DNA of 64,000 nt from Pseudocolwellia agarivorans (GCF_002000085.1 NZ_MUZU01000002.1:62001-126000); one strand, 5' to 3'. Shown: positions 44,597 to 55,554, counted from the first letter of the stretch. Numbers and translations: made by a program. The notes: generated from the letters alone by a model not told the origin.

Positions 44597-45560
44597 GTTG
44601 AAAACTCTCACATTCAATATCATTTTCTTGATTAACTATATTGTCAAAATCAAGTGTTTCATCATCACCAAAAACAAGCTTAGCGATATCTTTGGCTTTG
44701 TTCGCTTCCGCTATTAATATTTCCCATGACGGAAGGTTTTCATCCCATTCAACTAATGTAGGTATAGCGCCAAATCGTGTAAGAGCAAAGTGATAAATTG
44801 ACCATGTGTCAATAGATACCGGTTTACTGTGATCATCTATCATCAAGTTATTATCCGATACAGGCGTGCAACCCGCCAAATGAAATTCTCCCACAATATG
44901 CGTTGGAATATCAGCTAGCCACTGTTTAGCATATTCAACAACGTTAATTTTTTCGTGAGACTCATTTAACAAAGTATAATTTGTTGCGTTAACTACTAAG
45001 TTGTTTAAATCTATAAGTAATTTACACTCTGTAAGCTCGCACAGTTTAGTTAAAAATTCACTTTCAGTATAAGTAGAACCCGGTAATTCCATATAAGCTG
45101 ATAAATTTTCCACCAGTATGGTTCGACCTAAAATACGTTGTACACGTAAAACATTGGCCGCCATCACATTGAGGCTTTCATCATTAAAGGGTACAGGTAA
45201 TAAATCGCCACCATGTACATTATGATTATTAATATCAGCCCAACTAAAACACGCATGATCTGATACTAAAATAGGCTTACAACGTTTTATTAAGGTATTT
45301 AGCTGCTCTATTTGCTTAAGTGGACTTTGCACTGTTGAACCAAGACCTAACGAAGTTGCATGCAAACTTATTGCATAGTGTTGCTTAATATCGTTTAGTA
45401 GTTGATAACTGGCACCACCTTTTGCAAAAAAGTTTTCCGCATGGATCTCAATAAAGTCGATGTTTGCTGGAGCGTTTAAGGCATCATCGTAATGCTCATA
45501 CCTTAAACCAACACCAATTAAAGGGAGTTTATTTAATGTTGTTAGATTCTCAGAAATCAT
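44589..45560 (-). CDS. bufB: BufB, DUF692 multinuclear iron oxidative enzyme (MNIO)
   Basis: 323-residue TIM-barrel enzyme of DUF692, the family of MbnB and other MNIOs that oxidise cysteines in RiPP precursors. Conserved iron-ligand motifs are visible: EIHAENFF (about residue 37), SLHATSLGLG (about 65), SDHACFSW (about 98), VENLSAY (about 148), LLIDLNNLVVNA (about 180), GEFHLAG (about 217) and VEWDENLPSW (about 285). It follows the precursor gene bufA1 by 29 bases and overlaps bufC. In bufferin systems this enzyme converts Cys to thiooxazole-type heterocycles that bind copper. Application to this peptide is by family. Confidence 0.93.
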   Translation of the reverse strand: MISENLTTLNKLPLIGVGLRYEHYDDALNAPANIDFIEIHAENFFAKGGASYQLLNDIKQHYAISLHATSLGLGSTVQSPLKQIEQLNTLIKRCKPILVSDHACFSWADINNHNVHGGDLLPVPFNDESLNVMAANVLRVQRILGRTILVENLSAYMELPGSTYTESEFLTKLCELTECKLLIDLNNLVVNATNYTLLNESHEKINVVEYAKQWLADIPTHIVGEFHLAGCTPVSDNNLMIDDHSKPVSIDTWSIYHFALTRFGAIPTLVEWDENLPSWEILIAEANKAKDIAKLVFGDDETLDFDNIVNQENDIECESFQHA

Positions 45561-45589
45561 AAATTTTACTCCAGAAACATCGAAAAAAG

Positions 45590-45877
45590 TTAAGACTGTT
45601 GCTTGATTTTTGCACGAGCTTCTTTACTCGTTAAGCCGCCTTTAATTTTACATTGACCTTTAGTTACCAAACGCCACTCCCCTGGGTCGTTGTCTACTGT
45701 TGATTGACCAGCACAAGAATGTGTACCTGCAATATTGCTACAATCATTTTGTCCGGCTAACGATACTCCGTAACATTTTTCTTTTTTAACTCTTTCTTCG
45801 CCAGCTACTGTATCTGTAACAACACCTAAAGTAAGAGCTGCTGCTAATGCGCTTGATAATGCTAATTTATGACTCAT
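45590..45877 (-). CDS. bufA1: BufA1-type bufferin precursor (DUF2282)
   Basis: 95-residue secreted RiPP precursor. A Sec signal peptide (about residues 1-26, ending TVAG) acts as the leader, unusual for RiPPs but typical of bufferins. The core contains the four conserved cysteines C35 (KEKCYGV), C46 (QNDCSN), C55 (THSCAGQS) and C76 (KGQCKIKGG). The modified peptide is thought to bind copper in the periplasm. It is the first gene of the operon, with a good ribosome site (AAGGAAATAACT). The expected modification pattern cannot be read from sequence. Confidence 0.92.
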   Translation of the reverse strand: MSHKLALSSALAAALTLGVVTDTVAGEERVKKEKCYGVSLAGQNDCSNIAGTHSCAGQSTVDNDPGEWRLVTKGQCKIKGGLTSKEARAKIKQQS

Positions 45878-45965
45878 AGTTATTTCCTTTTTAAAATTAA
45901 ACTTACTGTTTAGAATCTATAAGAACGAACAAATAGATTCTAAATTTCATTTAATTGGTAATTAA

Positions 45966-46433
45966 TTAAAGTTTTTTTGCTTCAACACTTTTAATTTCAG
46001 GCCAGTTTTCGTTTGCTGTATTTAAATATCCTGATACATCTGTTAACCATTTCTTTTGAACACTCTTGTTCAAGTTAAGGTATAGCTTGTTATCAACTAT
46101 TTTCCAAGCTAATGGGTCTGTATCAAATTTTTTCTCCATTGATACACCAAATGCACAATACCCACCGTACTGAGGTGCATACTTGTCTGGACTGCTTTTA
46201 AACGTGTCACGATTTTCTTCTGAACTAAAACGGTATATACCACCTTTGTATGTTGCAGTATAGTTTGCGTTACCAATTGTAGGTTGAGAATTAGTAAAAT
46301 AACTTACTGGATCGTAACCTTGAATTGCTAAGTCATTAGCATCAGCATTCATGTCTACGTCGGCAGCAAAAGTTAAGCTGCTTACCGCTAAAATAGAACC
46401 AGCTAAAAGTGTTTTTAAAGTCGTTTTATACAT
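45966..46433 (-). CDS. YHS-domain secreted protein
   Basis: 155-residue periplasmic protein with a signal peptide ending LTFA near residue 23 and a YHS domain (YDPVSYFTNS near residue 37, EENRDTFKSSPDKYAPQYGGYCAFG near 75). YHS domains occur in heavy-metal and copper-related proteins. The long frame extends to 46565, but the ATG at 46433 has GAGGAAA upstream and the signal peptide. It lies directly upstream of bufA1 on the same strand (88 bases), which suggests a shared copper-related function. Confidence 0.88.
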   Translation of the reverse strand: MYKTTLKTLLAGSILAVSSLTFAADVDMNADANDLAIQGYDPVSYFTNSQPTIGNANYTATYKGGIYRFSSEENRDTFKSSPDKYAPQYGGYCAFGVSMEKKFDTDPLAWKIVDNKLYLNLNKSVQKKWLTDVSGYLNTANENWPEIKSVEAKKL

Positions 46434-46556
46434 AATGATTTCCTCATTCGTTAATAATAAATAATTAGTGTTTAGTACGAATGAAATAATAGTTTTTATC
46501 GGAACTGCTGTGGGATACAATCGTCCACACTTTGAATCATATCGTCCAATACTGCT

Positions 46557-47393
46557 ATGGATCACCTTTCTCAGATAATAGATCGCTTTACATTACAAGC
46601 TGGAGTGTTTTACACAGGTAAGCTTTGTGGCTTATCAAACTTTAACGATAATGATGCGTTAGAGGGACATATACATTTACTACGTAGCGGAACTTTATCA
46701 ATAGTAGGCTTAAACAAACAAAAAATAGTGCTAGATAGACCTTCACTCATTTTTCTTCCTAGACCGCTTAAGCACGGCCTGCAAGCAAGAGAAGTAGATA
46801 ATGCTGAGCTTATTTGTGCAACTTTAAGTTATGGTAGTAGCACTTCTAGTTTATTGGCTGACACATTACCTGACTTATTAATTCTTCCTTTAGAGCAATC
46901 CCCTTTTTTACAAACAAATATTGATTGGATTATTCAAGAAGCGGGAGAAGAAGAGCAACAAGGTAGACAAGCCGTGATGAATCGCCTTATGGAAATATTT
47001 ATTATTAACATGATCCGTTCTTTATTAAACAAAGGCGAACTAGCACAAGGTATGTTGTCTGGACTGATGCATCCGCAATTAAAAAAGGTATTACAGAAGT
47101 TACATAATGCCCCTGAAAAAAGTTGGACTCTAGAAATAATGGCTGAGAATGCTGCGATGTCTCGTTCTAAATTTGCAGAAGAATTTAAGAAAGTGATTGG
47201 GCAAACACCCAATGAGTATTTAGTCAACTGGCGAGTGGGGGTTGCACAAACCTTATTAAAACAAGGAAAAAGTGTCAGTATTGTTGCCAACAGCGTAGGC
47301 TACGAAACAGCTTCAGCCCTTGCTAGAGTATTTAGAAAAACCTGTGGTTTATCACCAAAAGAATGGTTAGATAGTTTACAACCCCCTGCTTAA
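46557..47393 (+). CDS. AraC-family regulator, divergent from the YHS/bufferin genes
   Basis: 278-residue AraC regulator with an N-terminal cupin domain of the AraC_binding_6 type (MDHLSQIIDRFTLQAGVFYT) and a C-terminal double helix-turn-helix (WTLEIMAENAAMSRSKFAEEFKK, VSIVANSVGYETASALARVFRK). It diverges from the YHS gene, 123 bases between the starts, and may control it and the bufferin operon. The next gene downstream, a DJ-1/PfpI protein, is convergent. Confidence 0.87.
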   Translation: MDHLSQIIDRFTLQAGVFYTGKLCGLSNFNDNDALEGHIHLLRSGTLSIVGLNKQKIVLDRPSLIFLPRPLKHGLQAREVDNAELICATLSYGSSTSSLLADTLPDLLILPLEQSPFLQTNIDWIIQEAGEEEQQGRQAVMNRLMEIFIINMIRSLLNKGELAQGMLSGLMHPQLKKVLQKLHNAPEKSWTLEIMAENAAMSRSKFAEEFKKVIGQTPNEYLVNWRVGVAQTLLKQGKSVSIVANSVGYETASALARVFRKTCGLSPKEWLDSLQPPA

Positions 47394-47403
47394 ATCTTAC
47401 TTC

Positions 47404-47985
47404 TTATATTTTTGTCCAGCTAAATTCCATTTGTTTAGCTGTAGCTACTGCGTGTTCTTCTGAAGCTAACTTACTTACAAGGTATAAGCTCATATCCATA
47501 CCCGCTGAAATGCCACCAGATGTGATGATATTTCCTTGTTCGACCCAACGCACATTGCGCTTAACGTTTAGCTTTGGGTATTGCGTTTGGAGATCGTCAA
47601 TATCTTCCCAATGAGTGGTTACTTCATGATTATGAATAACCCCTGCTTTAGCTAATAAGAATGCTCCTGTGCACACTGAAGCAACTAACTTAGCTTTTTC
47701 ACTCTGCGCTTTAATCCAGTTGATTACCTGTTTTTTGTTCACTTCGTTTGTATGATCGCCACCAACGACTATTAATAAATCAATTTCTGGATGATTATTA
47801 ATTTGATAATCGGGTACAAGTTTATAATTTGCTCTAGCATTAACGATTGGATTAGCCTGATTAATTAAAAATGTATTAAATAATGGTTGTTGAGAAATTC
47901 TTTCTGCCGTTGTAAACACTTCAAACGGTCCTGAAAAATCTAAAACTTCAGCATTGTCGTAAATGTAAATTCCAATATTTGTCAT
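47404..47985 (-). CDS. DJ-1/PfpI-family protein (GlxA N-domain-like)
   Basis: 193-residue DJ-1/PfpI protein. The nucleophile cysteine lies in the elbow VASVCTGAF near residue 102, followed by VTTHWEDI and the closing GGISAGMDM motif. It matches isonitrile hydratase/GlxA-like proteins without the AraC helix-turn-helix. The substrate is unknown. It ends ten bases from the AraC gene, tail to tail. Confidence 0.85.
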   Translation of the reverse strand: MTNIGIYIYDNAEVLDFSGPFEVFTTAERISQQPLFNTFLINQANPIVNARANYKLVPDYQINNHPEIDLLIVVGGDHTNEVNKKQVINWIKAQSEKAKLVASVCTGAFLLAKAGVIHNHEVTTHWEDIDDLQTQYPKLNVKRNVRWVEQGNIITSGGISAGMDMSLYLVSKLASEEHAVATAKQMEFSWTKI

Positions 47986-48080
47986 TAACTTTCCTTATTA
48001 ATATTAGTTCTGTTGATCTATCATGTTTAATAGGCGAATAAGCTACTGTAAAAAATAAGAAAAGTTTAACAGCCCCTAAT

Positions 48081-48698
48081 TCAGTTAAGCGTATTCATAT
48101 ACAAAGTAAAAGCGATAAACCACATAATACACCCTACTGCAAAATCAATACCTCTTAACACGCTAGGTTTTGATAAAAGAGGTCCCATTTTAGCTGCACC
48201 AGTGGCTAAACCATAAAACCACATGATTGATGCCATAATAGTCCCCAATGCAAACGCGAGTTGGGCATCACCCTCAAACTGACCACCAACACTACCTAAA
48301 ATCATAACAGTATCTAAATAAACATGAGGGTTTAGCAGAGTTACAGCGAGAGTTGTAGCAATAACAACTTTTTTACTTTTGAAGCTAGCTTTATTATGAG
48401 ATTGTTCATAAGTATTTTTGAAAAAAGCTTTAAAAGATATAAGCCCATAAAAAGATAAAAACAAAACTCCACCCCATGTAATTATTTGCATCAGTAATTC
48501 GCTACTACTAATTAATACACTAGCACCAAATATCCCTGCCAGAATTAATGTAATGTCACAAATAAGGCATAAGGTTGCAGCCAATAAGTGATGATTACGA
48601 TTAATACCTTGCCCTATAATATAGGCATTTTGGGCACCTATTGGAATGATCATTCCCGCACCAAGAATTAGTCCCTGTAACAATGCTGACAATATCAT
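48081..48698 (-). CDS. LysE/ArgO-family amino-acid exporter
   Basis: 205-residue transporter with six hydrophobic segments, of the LysE family (LLQGLILGAGMIIPIGAQNAYIIGQG, LNPHVYLDTVMILGSVG). It exports basic amino acids such as lysine or arginine. The divergent LysR-type gene next to it has the classic LysE-LysG/ArgO-ArgP arrangement. Substrate choice between lysine and arginine cannot be made. Confidence 0.92.
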   Translation of the reverse strand: MILSALLQGLILGAGMIIPIGAQNAYIIGQGINRNHHLLAATLCLICDITLILAGIFGASVLISSSELLMQIITWGGVLFLSFYGLISFKAFFKNTYEQSHNKASFKSKKVVIATTLAVTLLNPHVYLDTVMILGSVGGQFEGDAQLAFALGTIMASIMWFYGLATGAAKMGPLLSKPSVLRGIDFAVGCIMWFIAFTLYMNTLN

Positions 48699-48826
48699 GG
48701 GTATTTAACCTCTCTATTTATTAAATAAACGTTGTGTGTATAGAATTAAAAGAAGATTACCCTTTAACTAACCATAAATATAATTAATACTATTTATAAG
48801 CCATTAATTTTATTAATACACTCTTT

Positions 48827-49720
48827 ATGAAAAATATTGACTATAAACTATTACATGCTTTTAGTGCGGTAATTAAATTACAAAGTTTTGAGAAAGCCGC
48901 AGAGTTTTTATTTTTGACTCAACCAGCGGTATCACTACGCATAAAGCAGTTAGAGCAATTAATTTCTCAACCTATTCTTATTCGTTCAACTCCTATAGTA
49001 GCAACAGAGGTAGGTAAGAAATTACTAAATCATTACTACCAAGTTCAACAATTAGAAGCTGATTTATTACCTCAAATATTTCCTGAAGATCCTATATCGC
49101 CTATTAGAATTTCCTTAGCGACAAATGCCGATAGCTTAGCTACGTGGTTAGTGCCTGTATTAACACCTTTAATTAACAAGCACCCTATCGAGCTAAATTT
49201 GGAGGTTGCGAATGAAACTAATACTATTTACAAGTTAAAAGACGGTGAGGTTTTTGGTGCTATTAGTACACAAGAAACGCCATTATCCGGCTGTGTTGTG
49301 GATAAATTAGGAGTTATGAATTATACCCTTGTTGCCTCACCGAGTTTTAAAAACAAGTTTTTCAAGCAAGGAATTAATAAAAATACTTTAATAAAAGCGC
49401 CAGGATTGTTATTTGATCATAAAGATAAAATGCATGCTGAATTTATTGAGTCTGAATTTGGTCTATCCTTTGGAAGTTACCCTTACCATATTGTTCACTC
49501 CTCCGAAGCCTTTGTCACTTTTGCAAAACAAGGCTTAGCTTATTGTTTAATTGCTGAGTTACAAATAGAAAATGAATTAAAATCTGGCGAGTTAGTTAAC
49601 CTATTGCCTAATAAACAACTCATCAGAACACTTTATTGGCATAGATGGTCGCTAGTAAAAGGGGTATTTAAAAAGGTGTCTGATACAATAATAAAAGAAG
49701 GTAATAAAGTTTTAAGGTAA
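48827..49720 (+). CDS. LysR-family regulator, ArgP/LysG type
   Basis: 297-residue LysR regulator with the N-terminal helix-turn-helix (FEKAAEFLFLTQPAVSLRIKQLE) and a substrate-binding domain. Its IciA/ArgP-like sequence and divergent position from the exporter gene suggest it activates the exporter when lysine or arginine accumulates. Confidence 0.92.
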   Translation: MKNIDYKLLHAFSAVIKLQSFEKAAEFLFLTQPAVSLRIKQLEQLISQPILIRSTPIVATEVGKKLLNHYYQVQQLEADLLPQIFPEDPISPIRISLATNADSLATWLVPVLTPLINKHPIELNLEVANETNTIYKLKDGEVFGAISTQETPLSGCVVDKLGVMNYTLVASPSFKNKFFKQGINKNTLIKAPGLLFDHKDKMHAEFIESEFGLSFGSYPYHIVHSSEAFVTFAKQGLAYCLIAELQIENELKSGELVNLLPNKQLIRTLYWHRWSLVKGVFKKVSDTIIKEGNKVLR

Positions 49721-49770
49721 GTTACCTTTTTAATTAATTCAGCAGCCAATAGCTTAAAAAGTCGTAAAAA

Positions 49771-50412
49771 ATGAATAAAATTAGCGATAATTTATCAATG
49801 GATTTATTTGAAGGATCAGATCAATCATTAAAAAACTGGCTACATCGAGATGGCACAGTTAACTATTATGGTGTGGTATTTTCTCCTCGAACTGCAAATG
49901 CTTGTTATCAGCAACTTTTAAATAATACCCTATGGCGCAATGACGAATCTGCTATGTATGGAAAGCACATCATTACCAAACGAAAAGTCGCTTGGTATGG
50001 TTCTCAACCGTTTCGTTATACTTATTCAAATGCCAGTAAAATAGCTCTGCCTTGGACACCCTTACTATGTAAATTAAAAGAAAAAGTTGAGTTGGTTACA
50101 GGCGAAAGCTATAACTCGTGTTTACTAAATTTATATCATGATGGTACCGAAGGCGTTGGCTGGCATAGCGACAATGAAAAAGACTTAAAACCTCATGGCG
50201 CTATTGCTTCTTTAACCTTTGGTGCTGAACGTAAATTTTCTTTTAAACATAAAGAGTCACAAGAAACGATCAACTTACTGTTACAGCATGGAAGTATTTT
50301 AGTGATGAAAGATGAAATACAGCATTATTGGTTACATAAACTACCAGCAACAACTCAAATTCATTCACCTAGAATAAATTTAACTTTTAGAACAATTATA
50401 CAAACGAAATAA
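49771..50412 (+). CDS. AlkB-like Fe(II)/2-oxoglutarate DNA-repair dioxygenase
   Basis: 213-residue protein of the AlkB family that reverses N-alkyl damage in DNA or RNA. The iron ligands are H and D in GWHSDNE (about residue 130) and H in IQHYWLHKLP (about residue 188). The 2-oxoglutarate arginine appears in PRINLTFR at the end. N-terminal RTANACYQQLL is typical of the short ALKBH2/3-like group. A terminator follows. Confidence 0.9.
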   Translation: MNKISDNLSMDLFEGSDQSLKNWLHRDGTVNYYGVVFSPRTANACYQQLLNNTLWRNDESAMYGKHIITKRKVAWYGSQPFRYTYSNASKIALPWTPLLCKLKEKVELVTGESYNSCLLNLYHDGTEGVGWHSDNEKDLKPHGAIASLTFGAERKFSFKHKESQETINLLLQHGSILVMKDEIQHYWLHKLPATTQIHSPRINLTFRTIIQTK

Positions 50413-50457
50413 TTTGGCAGGTTAATTAAAGTCTAAGTATTTCCCTCCCCTAGATAT

Positions 50458-50488
50458 TAAAAAAGGAAACACTGAGGTTTCCTTTTTT
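50458..50488 (+). terminator. Terminator after the AlkB-like gene
   Basis: AAAAAGGAAAC pairs with GTTTCCTTTTT (6-nt loop) and continues into a T-run. Confidence 0.87.
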
Positions 50489-50641
50489 AATATAGTGTTA
50501 ACCTGTTAATTCACACTTATCTCATCAATACAGTTAAAAGTTATAAAAGCCCCCCGAAATAATTGAAAGAAAATTCCTATTTAAAGAGGCACTAGGTATA
50601 ATCGCGTCAAAGTTTGCCCAAGTTTAACTAAGAGTTGCAAC

Positions 50642-52939
50642 GTGAAGTCTACCGACAGAGTTACCCAAACGAGTAAGTTATTATTCGATTACCCTAAATA
50701 CTGGGCTGAATGCTACGGCACAGCACCATTTTTACCTATGTCTCGTGCAGAAATGGACGTTTTAGGATGGGATAGTTGCGACATTATTATTGTTACCGGC
50801 GATGCTTATGTAGATCACCCTAGCTTTGGTATGGCCATTATTGGTCGTATGTTAGAAGCCCAAGGTTTTCGTGTTGGCATTATTGCTCAACCAGATTGGA
50901 GCTCGAAAGACGCTTTCATGCAGTTAGGTCAACCCAATTTATTTTTTGGTGTAACTTCTGGCAACATGGATTCAATGATCAACCGCTATACCGCTGAACG
51001 TAGAATACGCCATGATGATGCTTACACACCGAATGATGAAGGCGGAAAACGTCCAGATCGCGCAGTCAATGTTTATACTCAACGCTGTAAAGAAGCTTAT
51101 AAAGGCGTACCAGTAATTATTGGCGGTATTGAAGCAAGTTTACGTCGCGTAGCTCATTACGACTATTGGTCAGACAAAGTTCGTCGCTCTGTATTATTTG
51201 ACTCTAAAGCCGACTTATTAATATATGGCAACGCTGAACGCCCTCTTATCGAAATTGCTCATAGAATAGCAAATGGCGAAGAAGCCAAAAGTATCACTGA
51301 TGTTAGAGGTAGTGCATTTTTAGCTAAGCACGCTCTACCCGGCTGGAAAGGCATAGACTCTAGAAACATAGACAAGCCAGGTAAAATCGATCCTATCTAT
51401 AGCCCTTATCAAGACATGACTGAAAGCAGCTGTGAAACTAACAGTGCTGAAGCAGCTGAAAATGATAAAAACTCGGCGTTAGCAACAGACGTCACTAAAT
51501 CACCACAAGTGATTGAGATAAAAGATTATCAAAACAAAAGTTGGAAAGATAAATTAAAGCCTTGGGAAACCACTTATATTAATTTACCCACATACGAACA
51601 AGTACGCGATAACAAAATGTTATACGCCCATGCTTCTCGTATTTTCCATCAAGAAGTTAACCCAACATCAGCTAAGCCATTAGTGCAAAGTCATGGCGAT
51701 AGAATTATTTGGTTAAACCCACCAGCTCAGCCGTTATCTGAAGCTGAAATGGACAGTGTTTTTGATTTAAATTATCAACGCGTGCCACACCCAAGTTACG
51801 GTAAAGCAAAAATCCCCGCTTACGACATGATCAAAACATCAATCAACATTATGCGTGGTTGTTTTGGTGGTTGTACATTCTGTTCCATTACAGAGCATGA
51901 AGGTCGTATTATTCAAAGTCGTTCAGAAGAATCTATTTTGAATGAAATTGAAGATATCAAACTTAAAGTTCCTGGTTTTACTGGCGTAATATCCGATTTG
52001 GGTGGCCCAACAGCCAACATGTATAAACTACGTTGTAAAAGTGAAAAAGCAGAAGCTACCTGTCGTAAACCCTCTTGTGTATGGCCAACCATTTGTGGTC
52101 ATTTAGATACCGACCAAACACCTACCGTAGAGCTATACCGTAAAGCTCGTAAAATACCAGGCATTAAAAAAGTATTAATTGCCTCAGGTGTTCGTTACGA
52201 CTTAGCGATTGAGTCGCCAGAATACGTAAAAGAACTGGCTACACATCATGTTGGCGGTTACTTAAAAATAGCACCAGAACATACTGAAGAAGGCCCATTA
52301 AATAAAATGATGAAGCCAGGTATGGGCAGCTACGACAAGTTTAAAGAAATGTTTGATCATTACTCAAAACTTGCCGGTAAAAAACAATACTTGATCCCTT
52401 ACTTCATTTCGGCGCATCCCGGTACAACCAATAAAGACATGGTGAACCTTGCGCTATGGTTAAAAGAAAATGACTTTAAGTTAGACCAAGTACAAAATTT
52501 TTATCCGTCTCCATTAGCGAATGCGACGACTTTATACCATACAGAAATTGACTCACTGAAAAATGTAAGAAAAAACAGTGAGAAAGTGAACGTCCCTAAA
52601 GGCACCATTCAACGTCGTTTGCATAAAGCGATATTGCGTTATCATGATCCAGCTAACTGGCCGATGATCAGAGAAGAACTAACAAAAATGGGGCTAAGAA
52701 AGCTTATTGGTTCTGGTCCTTCGTGCTTAGTACCTGCAGAAACCCGTGGTGAATTAAATAAACAACACTACAAGAATAATGGTAAAGGCAAGAATAACTC
52801 AACGGGTAAGAAAACCTCTCCAGGGCAAACTAGAGCTTACGGTAAAAAGCCAAAACCAGCAAGTAAAGGTAAACAAGGGTTAACGCGCTTTAGTGAAAAT
52901 CAGTTTAACGACCGTAAACCTAAAAATAAAAAACCTTAG
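50642..52939 (+). CDS. ygiQ: YgiQ-family radical SAM protein
   Basis: 765-residue UPF0313 radical SAM protein. The cluster-binding CxxxCxxC is in [11 protein letters not shown] near residue 408. The N-terminal cobalamin-like fold region ([25 protein letters not shown]) and a basic lysine-rich tail (residues 710-765) are typical. It uses a GTG start. The molecular function is not settled. The low-complexity segment around residues 258-295 is a likely linker. Confidence 0.95.
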   Translation: MKSTDRVTQTSKLLFDYPKYWAECYGTAPFLPMSRAEMDVLGWDSCDIIIVTGDAYVDHPSFGMAIIGRMLEAQGFRVGIIAQPDWSSKDAFMQLGQPNLFFGVTSGNMDSMINRYTAERRIRHDDAYTPNDEGGKRPDRAVNVYTQRCKEAYKGVPVIIGGIEASLRRVAHYDYWSDKVRRSVLFDSKADLLIYGNAERPLIEIAHRIANGEEAKSITDVRGSAFLAKHALPGWKGIDSRNIDKPGKIDPIYSPYQDMTESSCETNSAEAAENDKNSALATDVTKSPQVIEIKDYQNKSWKDKLKPWETTYINLPTYEQVRDNKMLYAHASRIFHQEVNPTSAKPLVQSHGDRIIWLNPPAQPLSEAEMDSVFDLNYQRVPHPSYGKAKIPAYDMIKTSINIMRGCFGGCTFCSITEHEGRIIQSRSEESILNEIEDIKLKVPGFTGVISDLGGPTANMYKLRCKSEKAEATCRKPSCVWPTICGHLDTDQTPTVELYRKARKIPGIKKVLIASGVRYDLAIESPEYVKELATHHVGGYLKIAPEHTEEGPLNKMMKPGMGSYDKFKEMFDHYSKLAGKKQYLIPYFISAHPGTTNKDMVNLALWLKENDFKLDQVQNFYPSPLANATTLYHTEIDSLKNVRKNSEKVNVPKGTIQRRLHKAILRYHDPANWPMIREELTKMGLRKLIGSGPSCLVPAETRGELNKQHYKNNGKGKNNSTGKKTSPGQTRAYGKKPKPASKGKQGLTRFSENQFNDRKPKNKKP

Positions 52940-53045
52940 AAACTATTAACAAATAAATCACCCATTTAGTAACCATACGTTTTATTTAATTATAAATAAT
53001 GAGATAAAACGTATGTAAAATTTTTAATTGAAGGAAGAATAAAAC

Positions 53046-54638
53046 GTGTTAGCTGCAAATAATATTACTCAACAGTTTGGTGCAAAACCTCTTTTCGAAA
53101 ACATCTCACAAAAATTCGGTGGTGGTAATCGCTACGGTTTAATTGGTGCCAATGGTTGTGGTAAATCTACCTTTATGAAAATACTGGGTGGTGATTTAGA
53201 GCAAACATCAGGAAATGTGAGTTTAGATCCCAATGAACGCATTGGTAAATTACGCCAAGACCAGTTTGGCTTTGAAGAATATTCTGTAGTTGATACCGTT
53301 ATTATGGGCCATACCGAGTTATGGGCTGTTAAAGAAGAACGTGACCGTATTTATGCTTTACCAGAAATGAGTGAAGAAGAAGGTATGCGTGTTGGCGACT
53401 TAGAGTCTGAATATGCTGAGATGGACGGTTACAGCGCAGAAAGTCGTGCCGGTGAGCTATTAATGGGGGTTGGTATTCCAGTAGATCAACATTACGGCTT
53501 AATGAGTGAAGTAGCTCCCGGATGGAAACTTCGTGTTCTATTGGCTCAAGCATTATTCTCTGATCCAGATATTTTATTACTCGACGAACCAACCAACAAC
53601 TTGGATATTCACACCATTCAATGGTTAGAAGAAACCTTAAACGAACGTGATTCAACCATGATCATCATTTCGCATGATAGACATTTCTTAAACTCTGTAT
53701 GTACTCACATGGCTGATTTAGATTACGGTGAATTAAACGTATTCCCTGGTAACTACGATGAATATATGTTGGCTTCTACACAAGCAAGAGCACAATTAAT
53801 TGCCGATAACGCCAAGAAAAAAGCGCAAATTGGTGAGCTTCAAGCTTTCGTTGCTCGTTTCTCGGCAAACGCTTCAAAAGCTAAACAAGCGACTTCTCGT
53901 GCTAAACAAATCGATAAAATTCAATTGGCTGACGTTAAAGCCTCAAGCCGTGTAAATCCATTTATTCGTTTTGAGCAAGAAAAGAAATTATTCAGAAACG
54001 CTTTGGTACTTGAAAACGTATCAAAAAGTTTTGACGACAACCACGTACTAAAAGACTTATCTATGATGATAGAAGTTGGTGAACGTGTTGCTGTTATTGG
54101 TGAAAACGGCGTGGGTAAAACAACCTTTTTACGTATGCTAATGAATGATGCTGGCTATGCAAATGACACAGGTGAGTTAACTTGGTCAGAAAACGTGAAC
54201 ATTGGTTACTACGCACAAGACCATGCTCACGAATTTGAAACTGACATGACATTATTCGAATGGATGAGCCAATGGCGTCAACCAACAGATGATGAGCAAG
54301 CAGTACGTGGTTATTTAGGTCGTTTATTGTTTTCTGCTGACGATATTAAAAAGTCAGTTAAAGTGTTATCAGGTGGTGAACAAGGCCGTATGTTATTTGG
54401 TAAAATAATGATGCAAAAACCTAATATTCTTGTGATGGATGAACCAACTAACCACATGGATATGGAATCGATTGAATCATTAAACATGGCGATGGAGCAA
54501 TTTGAAGGGACTATTATTTTTGTGAGTCATGACCGTGAGTTCGTTTCAAGTATCGCGACACGTGTTATTGAACTTAAAGAAAATAGCTACAGCGACTTTG
54601 CTGGTACTTACAATGAGTATTTAGCTTCTCAAGTTTAA
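53046..54638 (+). CDS. ybiT: ABC-F ATPase, YbiT type
   Basis: 530-residue ABC-F protein with two ATPase domains. Walker A motifs are GANGCGKST (about residue 35) and GENGVGKTT (about 351). Walker B motifs [11 protein letters not shown] and [11 protein letters not shown] are present, and the P-site linker is helical and charged (residues 245-300). ABC-F proteins bind the ribosomal E site and relieve stalling; YbiT in E. coli is one of four such factors. It uses a GTG start with GGAAG upstream. Confidence 0.92.
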   Translation: MLAANNITQQFGAKPLFENISQKFGGGNRYGLIGANGCGKSTFMKILGGDLEQTSGNVSLDPNERIGKLRQDQFGFEEYSVVDTVIMGHTELWAVKEERDRIYALPEMSEEEGMRVGDLESEYAEMDGYSAESRAGELLMGVGIPVDQHYGLMSEVAPGWKLRVLLAQALFSDPDILLLDEPTNNLDIHTIQWLEETLNERDSTMIIISHDRHFLNSVCTHMADLDYGELNVFPGNYDEYMLASTQARAQLIADNAKKKAQIGELQAFVARFSANASKAKQATSRAKQIDKIQLADVKASSRVNPFIRFEQEKKLFRNALVLENVSKSFDDNHVLKDLSMMIEVGERVAVIGENGVGKTTFLRMLMNDAGYANDTGELTWSENVNIGYYAQDHAHEFETDMTLFEWMSQWRQPTDDEQAVRGYLGRLLFSADDIKKSVKVLSGGEQGRMLFGKIMMQKPNILVMDEPTNHMDMESIESLNMAMEQFEGTIIFVSHDREFVSSIATRVIELKENSYSDFAGTYNEYLASQV

Positions 54639-54667
54639 CCTATTTGCCTTAAGTAAGTTATCCATTT

Positions 54668-54704
54668 AAAAAAGCCTTTAACTCGTAAGAATTAAAGGCT
54701 TTTT
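54668..54704. terminator. Bidirectional terminator
   Basis: AAAAAGCCTTTAA pairs with TTAAAGGCTTTTT, between the convergent ABC-F and MscS genes, with A-run and T-run on the two sides. Confidence 0.88.
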
Positions 54705-54735
54705 AGTATTCTAAATTTATACTTTCAATCTAGGT

Positions 54736-55554
54736 TTAGTCTTTCTTAAACAAATGTACATCTTGTTGTGGGAACGGAATAGAACAACCAGCAGCTTCTA
54801 AAGCAAGTTTACCTTGTTCATGAATATCAAAATAATATCCCCAGTAATCATCTGTTTTAACAAATGCGCGGTAAAGAATATCAACCGAACTATCGTTTAA
54901 GTTAGTAACAGCAACAACATTACCTTCTTCTTTTAAAATTCTTTCATCACTATTCATTAAATTGGTTAATGCATCACGAGCAACTTTCATATCATCGGTA
55001 TAACTAATACAAAAAGTAACTTCTACTGCACGAACAGGGCTTTTTGTGAAGTTAGTTAAGTTACCATTAGATAAAGGACCATTAGGAATAACAATAATAC
55101 GCTTATCAAATGTTTCTAATAAAGTAACGAAAATACCCATTTCGATCACAACACCAGACTCACCTTGCGCTTCAATATAATCGCCGACACGAATTGGACG
55201 GAATATAAGTAGCATTACGCCACCAGCAAAGTTAGATAAACTACCTTGTAAAGCAATACCAATTGCTAAACCTGCAGCACCAAGTACAGCAATAAACGAC
55301 GTAGTTTCAATACCAACCATTGAGGCAACACTGATAATTAATAACACTTTTAATAGGATATTAACGCCACCAGTTAAAAACGAGATTAAGGTTTCGTCTT
55401 TTAAGCTTTTAGAAAAACCAACGTTTACTGCTTTGCTAATACGCTTAATTATCCATAAACCAATAATTAATACCGCTAACGCCATTAATGCTTGTCCGCC
55501 GTACTCAACTGCGTAACCAAATATTTGATCTGAGTACTGTTCAATTGTTTCCAT
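54736..55554 (-). CDS. Small-conductance mechanosensitive channel (MscS)
   Basis: 272-residue MscS-type channel that opens on hypo-osmotic shock. Three N-terminal membrane segments are present. The pore-lining TM3 shows the Gly/Ala pattern VLGAAGLAIGIALQGSLSNFAGG, followed by the cytoplasmic beta and alpha/beta domains (PIRVGDYIEAQGESG). The ATG at 55554 has AGGA at a better distance than the ATG six bases upstream. Confidence 0.93.
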   Translation of the reverse strand: METIEQYSDQIFGYAVEYGGQALMALAVLIIGLWIIKRISKAVNVGFSKSLKDETLISFLTGGVNILLKVLLIISVASMVGIETTSFIAVLGAAGLAIGIALQGSLSNFAGGVMLLIFRPIRVGDYIEAQGESGVVIEMGIFVTLLETFDKRIIVIPNGPLSNGNLTNFTKSPVRAVEVTFCISYTDDMKVARDALTNLMNSDERILKEEGNVVAVTNLNDSSVDILYRAFVKTDDYWGYYFDIHEQGKLALEAAGCSIPFPQQDVHLFKKD

